A DNA stretch of 38,229 nt from Flavobacteriaceae bacterium (GTDB taxonomy: Bacteria > Bacteroidota > Bacteroidia > Flavobacteriales > Flavobacteriaceae): positions 1 to 38,229 of the forward strand of contig CANFHX010000023.1 in assembly GCA_947446865.1 (NCBI GenBank), read 5' to 3'. The position numbers and the translations under genes are program-made. The notes beneath the pieces are model-generated. The model did not search any database, was not told the origin of the DNA, and worked only from the letters and a program-made list of their open reading frames with translations. Each line of letters starts with the position of its first letter. Within the stretch, counting starts at the first letter, position 1. This document shows, one piece after another, positions 35,089 to 38,229 of the stretch.

Positions 35089-37179
35089 ATGAATAAACTC
35101 TTTTTTCTAATAATTCCGTTTTTTTCTTTTGCTCAACAAACTGCCAAAGTAGATTTTATCCAATGTGATGCATCAGTAGCACCCCATTTTGAAACTAAAA
35201 CTATTGATGGAACTGTGGTTTATAAATTCCAAGTGCTTTCTGAAATAGATTCTATACGAATAGATGCCAAGAATATGTATTTTTCAGAGGTTGCTATTAA
35301 TGGAACTCCCGTTAATTACAAAAACAACAAGAAAGAACTAATCTTATTTGAAGGATATAAAAAGGGTGCTAACGAGGTTTCTTTCTCCTACAAAGCAATG
35401 CCAAAGCAAACTTTGTATTTCATCGGACTTGGTAAAGGCCAACAAATATGGACACAAGGGCAAGGGAGGTATACTAGCAATTGGTTGCCGAGTTTTGATG
35501 ATGTAAATGAGAAGGTTATTTTTAAAATATCCGTCAATTACGATAAAAATTTTAAGGTAATTTCTAATGGAGAATATAAAGGAAGAGATTCTAAATTCAA
35601 CGGAATTCCGAATTATAATAATTCCACTTGGAATTTTAAAATGAAAAAACCAATGTCCTCTTATTTAATGATGCTTGCCATTGGGGATTTTGACCATCAA
35701 ACGCAAACTTCCGCTTCGGGAATTCCCTTAGAAATGTACTACCAACCAAAGGATGCTGCTAAATTTGAATACACTTATAAAGACTCTAAAACCATTTTCG
35801 ATTTCCTAGAAAAGGAAATAGGAGTGAAGTACCCTTGGAAAATTTACCGTCAAATTCCGGTTGAAGATTTTCTTTATGCCGGAATGGAAAATACTACTTC
35901 TACCATCTTCGCACAAGATTTTGTAGTAGATGCGTCTGGGTTTAACGACCGAAATTATCTTAATGTCAATGCCCACGAACTGGCGCACCAATGGTTTGGC
36001 GATATGGTTACAGCCAAAACAGGCAAACACCATTGGCTACAAGAAGGCTTTGCAACCTATTATGCATTGTTGGCCGAACGCAAAATCTTTGGCGACGACT
36101 ACTTTTATTATGCCCTGTATAAAAATTCGATGTTGTTGCGCAAAGAAGCCAAAACCGATACCATTCCAATTCTAAATGAAAAGGCAAGTTCGTATTCTTT
36201 TTATCAAAAAGGCGCTTGGGCATTATTTGTTATCCAAGAATCCATTGGTGAAAAGAATTTTAAAAAAGCAGTAAAGAATTATTTGAAAAAATACCAATTT
36301 AAAAACGTAGAAACATCCGATTTCTTAAATGAAATTGCAGCAGTTTCCGACTTTGATATTGTAAAATTTCAAAAGGAATGGCTAGAGGACTATCGTTTTC
36401 CAAGCGAGCAAGTCACTAATTTGTTAAAGAAGAACGAATGCCTTCGCACCTTATTTGAAATTCAAGCACAAAAGAACCAACCCTTTGCAGATAAAGAAGT
36501 TTTCTTTACCTCGGTGCTGAAATCTAACGTATTTTATGCTTTGAAAAAAGAAATCATTAATCAAATAAAAGAGGTTCCATTCCTTGAAAAAGAAGCTCTA
36601 TTGCGATTGGCAATGCATACCAACGATATAGAAGTACGCCAATCGGTAGCAGAATCGATGACTACTATTCCGGCTTCATTCCTATCCGAATACGAATCTT
36701 TATTAGACGATACCTCCTACGACACCAAAGAAATTGCGTTTACTAATTTGTATAAAAACTTCCCGGATAACCGTTCTAAATATTTAGAAATCGCCAAAAA
36801 TTGGGTAGGTAAAAACGATAAAGGATTGCGTATTTTGTTTCTATCGTATTTTTTAGAATACAATAGTGGAGCTGCTACTACCTCGCAATATTCCCAGTAT
36901 TATTTTGAATTGGTAGAGTATACTTCACCGAAATACGAGAGTTCCATTCGTCAAAATGCCTTTGAAAATGCTTTGTATTTAGAACCTAAAAACCTTAAAG
37001 TACTTAAGAATTTAGTTAATGCCACTACACATCCCAAATGGCAATTAGTGAAATATGCCCGCGACACCATTAGAACTTTATTGAAAAAAGAAGGTTTCCG
37101 AGAATTGTTTACTACTATTTTACTAGAAGTTTCTGAGGCCGAAAAATTCCAATTGCAACGCTTGTTGGAGGAAAAGTAA
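35089..37179 (+). CDS. M1 family zinc aminopeptidase
   Basis: A 696-residue metallopeptidase that removes N-terminal residues from peptides. Signal peptide residues 1-14 (MNKLFFLIIPFFSF, then AQQ) suggests a periplasmic or surface location. The exopeptidase motif appears as AGMEN (GMEN 265-268, family GAMEN), the zinc site as HELAH 296-300 with the third ligand Glu319 (HEXXH-x18-E), and Tyr372 in FYQKGAW is the likely transition-state tyrosine. A HEAT-like helical C-terminal region follows. It starts 39 bases after the regulator stop, behind a perfect 16-bp palindrome AAAGTAAATTTACTTT; whether the two are cotranscribed is unclear, and no function in glycan use is evident. Confidence 0.93.
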   Translation: MNKLFFLIIPFFSFAQQTAKVDFIQCDASVAPHFETKTIDGTVVYKFQVLSEIDSIRIDAKNMYFSEVAINGTPVNYKNNKKELILFEGYKKGANEVSFSYKAMPKQTLYFIGLGKGQQIWTQGQGRYTSNWLPSFDDVNEKVIFKISVNYDKNFKVISNGEYKGRDSKFNGIPNYNNSTWNFKMKKPMSSYLMMLAIGDFDHQTQTSASGIPLEMYYQPKDAAKFEYTYKDSKTIFDFLEKEIGVKYPWKIYRQIPVEDFLYAGMENTTSTIFAQDFVVDASGFNDRNYLNVNAHELAHQWFGDMVTAKTGKHHWLQEGFATYYALLAERKIFGDDYFYYALYKNSMLLRKEAKTDTIPILNEKASSYSFYQKGAWALFVIQESIGEKNFKKAVKNYLKKYQFKNVETSDFLNEIAAVSDFDIVKFQKEWLEDYRFPSEQVTNLLKKNECLRTLFEIQAQKNQPFADKEVFFTSVLKSNVFYALKKEIINQIKEVPFLEKEALLRLAMHTNDIEVRQSVAESMTTIPASFLSEYESLLDDTSYDTKEIAFTNLYKNFPDNRSKYLEIAKNWVGKNDKGLRILFLSYFLEYNSGAATTSQYSQYYFELVEYTSPKYESSIRQNAFENALYLEPKNLKVLKNLVNATTHPKWQLVKYARDTIRTLLKKEGFRELFTTILLEVSEAEKFQLQRLLEEK

Positions 37180-37333
37180 TTTTCACCAATTAAATATAAA
37201 ATGAACTTGACCTTTTAGAATTAGGCCCAATCTATAGGGCTGGTTTAGGGTAGAAAAATAATCTATTTAACAATTATTTTATTAATTTTCAATTAATGTA
37301 TTTATTGCTACAAAACTATTTTATATTTCTTCA

Positions 37334-37409
37334 CGCAAAGACGCAAAGACGCTAAGACACTAAGGTGTAGTTTATTACTAATTCCTTTGCGACTTTGTGC
37401 CTTTGCGAG
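37334..37409. repeat. Intergenic inverted repeat of CGCAAAG/CTTTGCG units
   Basis: The left arm has CGCAAAGACGCAAAGACGCT and the right arm CCTTTGCGACTTTGTGCCTT followed by TGCGAG, which pair around an AT-rich loop. It lies between convergent genes (37180-37480, no gene seen there). Elements of this type recur between genes in Flavobacteria; whether it acts as a two-way terminator or is a mobile short repeat is unknown. Confidence 0.7.
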
Positions 37410-37480
37410 CAAATTGCAGCAAGAAAAATCCTAACAAAGTAATAGTTAGTTATTCAAACAACTAAAATTAATTTTGTGTA

Positions 37481-38002
37481 TTACAAAAACTCTTTCACTT
37501 CCGTTTTTAAATAACCCAAAGCCAAATTATTCACCGATTCGCCTTCCAAAGAATTGGTTAAAATAGTTTCCCGCAATCCATCTGCATTAGAAACAGTAGC
37601 GTTTAAAGCAGTTTTTCGTATGTTTTGAATAGTAGTGTTTTTGGCAGTGCTTATCATGGTCCAACATTCATCCGAAACATAAATTTGTTGGGTCAAATTA
37701 TGTTCAAACTCTTGGTCAATATGCTGAATTAACAAGTTTTGGTATTCTATTTTATCTTCGCTTAAAGGAGCAATTCGAATTACTATTTTGGTAGGAGAGA
37801 TACGTTCCAACAATAAAGCCAAACGCTCGTAGGCCTGCAGTTTTATTGGCAATGCTTGTTTTTGGTTTTCTCTTTTTAGCATAAAACGTCTTTGGTTTTC
37901 GCTATTTTGGGTATGCATTTGAAAAAAATAATAGGCTACTGCACCAGTTACTAATGCTGGTAACATATAAAAAGCTAATTCAATAATTTTGTCCGTGTTC
38001 AT
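37481..38002 (-). CDS. Conserved small membrane protein, DUF7935-like
   Basis: A 173-residue protein with one N-terminal membrane segment (residues ~8-26, LAFYMLPALVTGAVAYYFFQ) and a cytoplasmic helical domain: QALPIKLQAYERLALLLERI, LIQHIDQEFEHNLTQQIYVS, NTTIQNIRKTALNATV. The pattern resembles a conserved Flavobacteriia family I recall as DUF7935; that name is uncertain. No function can be assigned. It is transcribed alone, convergent with the M1 peptidase and divergent from the partial gene at the window end. Confidence 0.75.
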   Translation of the reverse strand: MNTDKIIELAFYMLPALVTGAVAYYFFQMHTQNSENQRRFMLKRENQKQALPIKLQAYERLALLLERISPTKIVIRIAPLSEDKIEYQNLLIQHIDQEFEHNLTQQIYVSDECWTMISTAKNTTIQNIRKTALNATVSNADGLRETILTNSLEGESVNNLALGYLKTEVKEFL

Positions 38003-38028
38003 TTGTATTGTAAGGTATTAATTGGTTA

Positions 38029-38036
38029 CAAATATA
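38029..38036 (-). promoter_or_regulatory. Putative -7 box (TATATTTG)
   Basis: On the minus strand TATATTTG fits TAnnTTTG and ends 26 bases before ATG 38002, giving a short leader. No TTG at -33 spacing. Confidence 0.4.
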
Positions 38037-38128
38037 AAGAATAATCCTTAAAAATTGAGCCTTGATTTTTCATTACTACTTTGTCATCTCCTAAAAAAAC
38101 TTGACACATTTCTAAACCCAAAACAGAA

Positions 38129-38229
38129 ATGGAAACAGTAAAAAAGGAGTATCGAGTTTCAGATTATTTTGAAAGAACTGACGAGAATTTTAGTTATGAA
38201 AAAGCCTTCAGACGATGGTTAGTTTTTGA
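38129..38229 (+). CDS. 5' end of an unidentified gene, cut by the window edge
   Basis: ATG 38129 opens a frame of 33 codons without stop to the window end (METVKKEYRVSDYFERTDEN, then FSYEKAFRRWLVF). The start is rich in charged residues and then turns hydrophobic, which could lead into a membrane segment. Too little is visible to name a family, and the frame is short enough that chance cannot be excluded, though codon use looks normal. Confidence 0.5.
   Translation, partial: METVKKEYRVSDYFERTDENFSYEKAFRRWLVF

Noticed and set aside
37180..37260. Terminator after the M1 peptidase (GCCC...GGGC near 37224-37240)
   Set aside because: The stem is only 4 bp and no T run follows it directly.

Overview
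The window looks like chromosomal DNA of a Flavobacterium-like member of the Bacteroidetes. The signs are low G+C, type IX secretion (T9SS) C-terminal sorting domains ending in Lys-rich tails, a SusC/SusD pair, signal peptides ending in AQ/SQ, weak or absent Shine-Dalgarno sites, and several -7 boxes of the Bacteroidetes form TAnnTTTG. I saw no tRNA, rRNA, CRISPR array, insertion sequence or phage gene.

Layout. 1-437: noncoding, with a ~137-bp tandem repeat. 465-4574: three secreted or surface proteins (SBBP-like propeller with T9SS tail, delta-60-repeat protein with T9SS tail, and a small protein of six 17-residue repeats). The last two are each preceded by a copy of the same ~170-bp module carrying a terminator followed by a TAnnTTTG box. 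4622-8877: housekeeping and accessory genes (MFS exporter, TatD-like hydrolase, tcdA, DUF779 protein, AraC regulator); the TatD gene appears to have a leaderless promoter. 9006-16068: DUF2490 protein, an outer-membrane-type gene broken by an in-frame TAA, and a tripartite RND efflux operon in the order adaptor, pump, TolC. 16192-19175: recG with a bestrophin gene behind it.

19403-35049: a polysaccharide utilization locus (PUL). On the minus strand, in transcription order: a SusE/F-like surface protein with a T9SS tail, a strong terminator, SusC-like TonB transporter, SusD-like lipoprotein, a secreted endonuclease/exonuclease/phosphatase-fold protein, a Calx-beta + GH30 enzyme, a second GH30 and a GH3 beta-glucosidase. 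Divergently transcribed on the plus strand is a membrane-spanning propeller/Y_Y_Y/HTH regulator. The gene set resembles known beta-1,6-glucan PULs (GH30 plus GH3 with SusCD), so a beta-1,6-linked glucan is the best substrate guess: GH30 enzymes cut outside or at the surface, SusCD imports oligosaccharides, GH3 finishes them to glucose, and the regulator senses products in the periplasm.

35089-38229: M1 aminopeptidase, a convergent small membrane protein, an intergenic inverted repeat of a common Flavobacterium type, and the first 33 codons of a gene cut by the window edge. Nothing here looks like a wholly new system. The most checkable novelties are the duplicated terminator/promoter module, the nonsense-broken gene, the leaderless TatD promoter, the T9SS-sorted SusE/F protein, and the twin-GH30 PUL with its kinase-free regulator.
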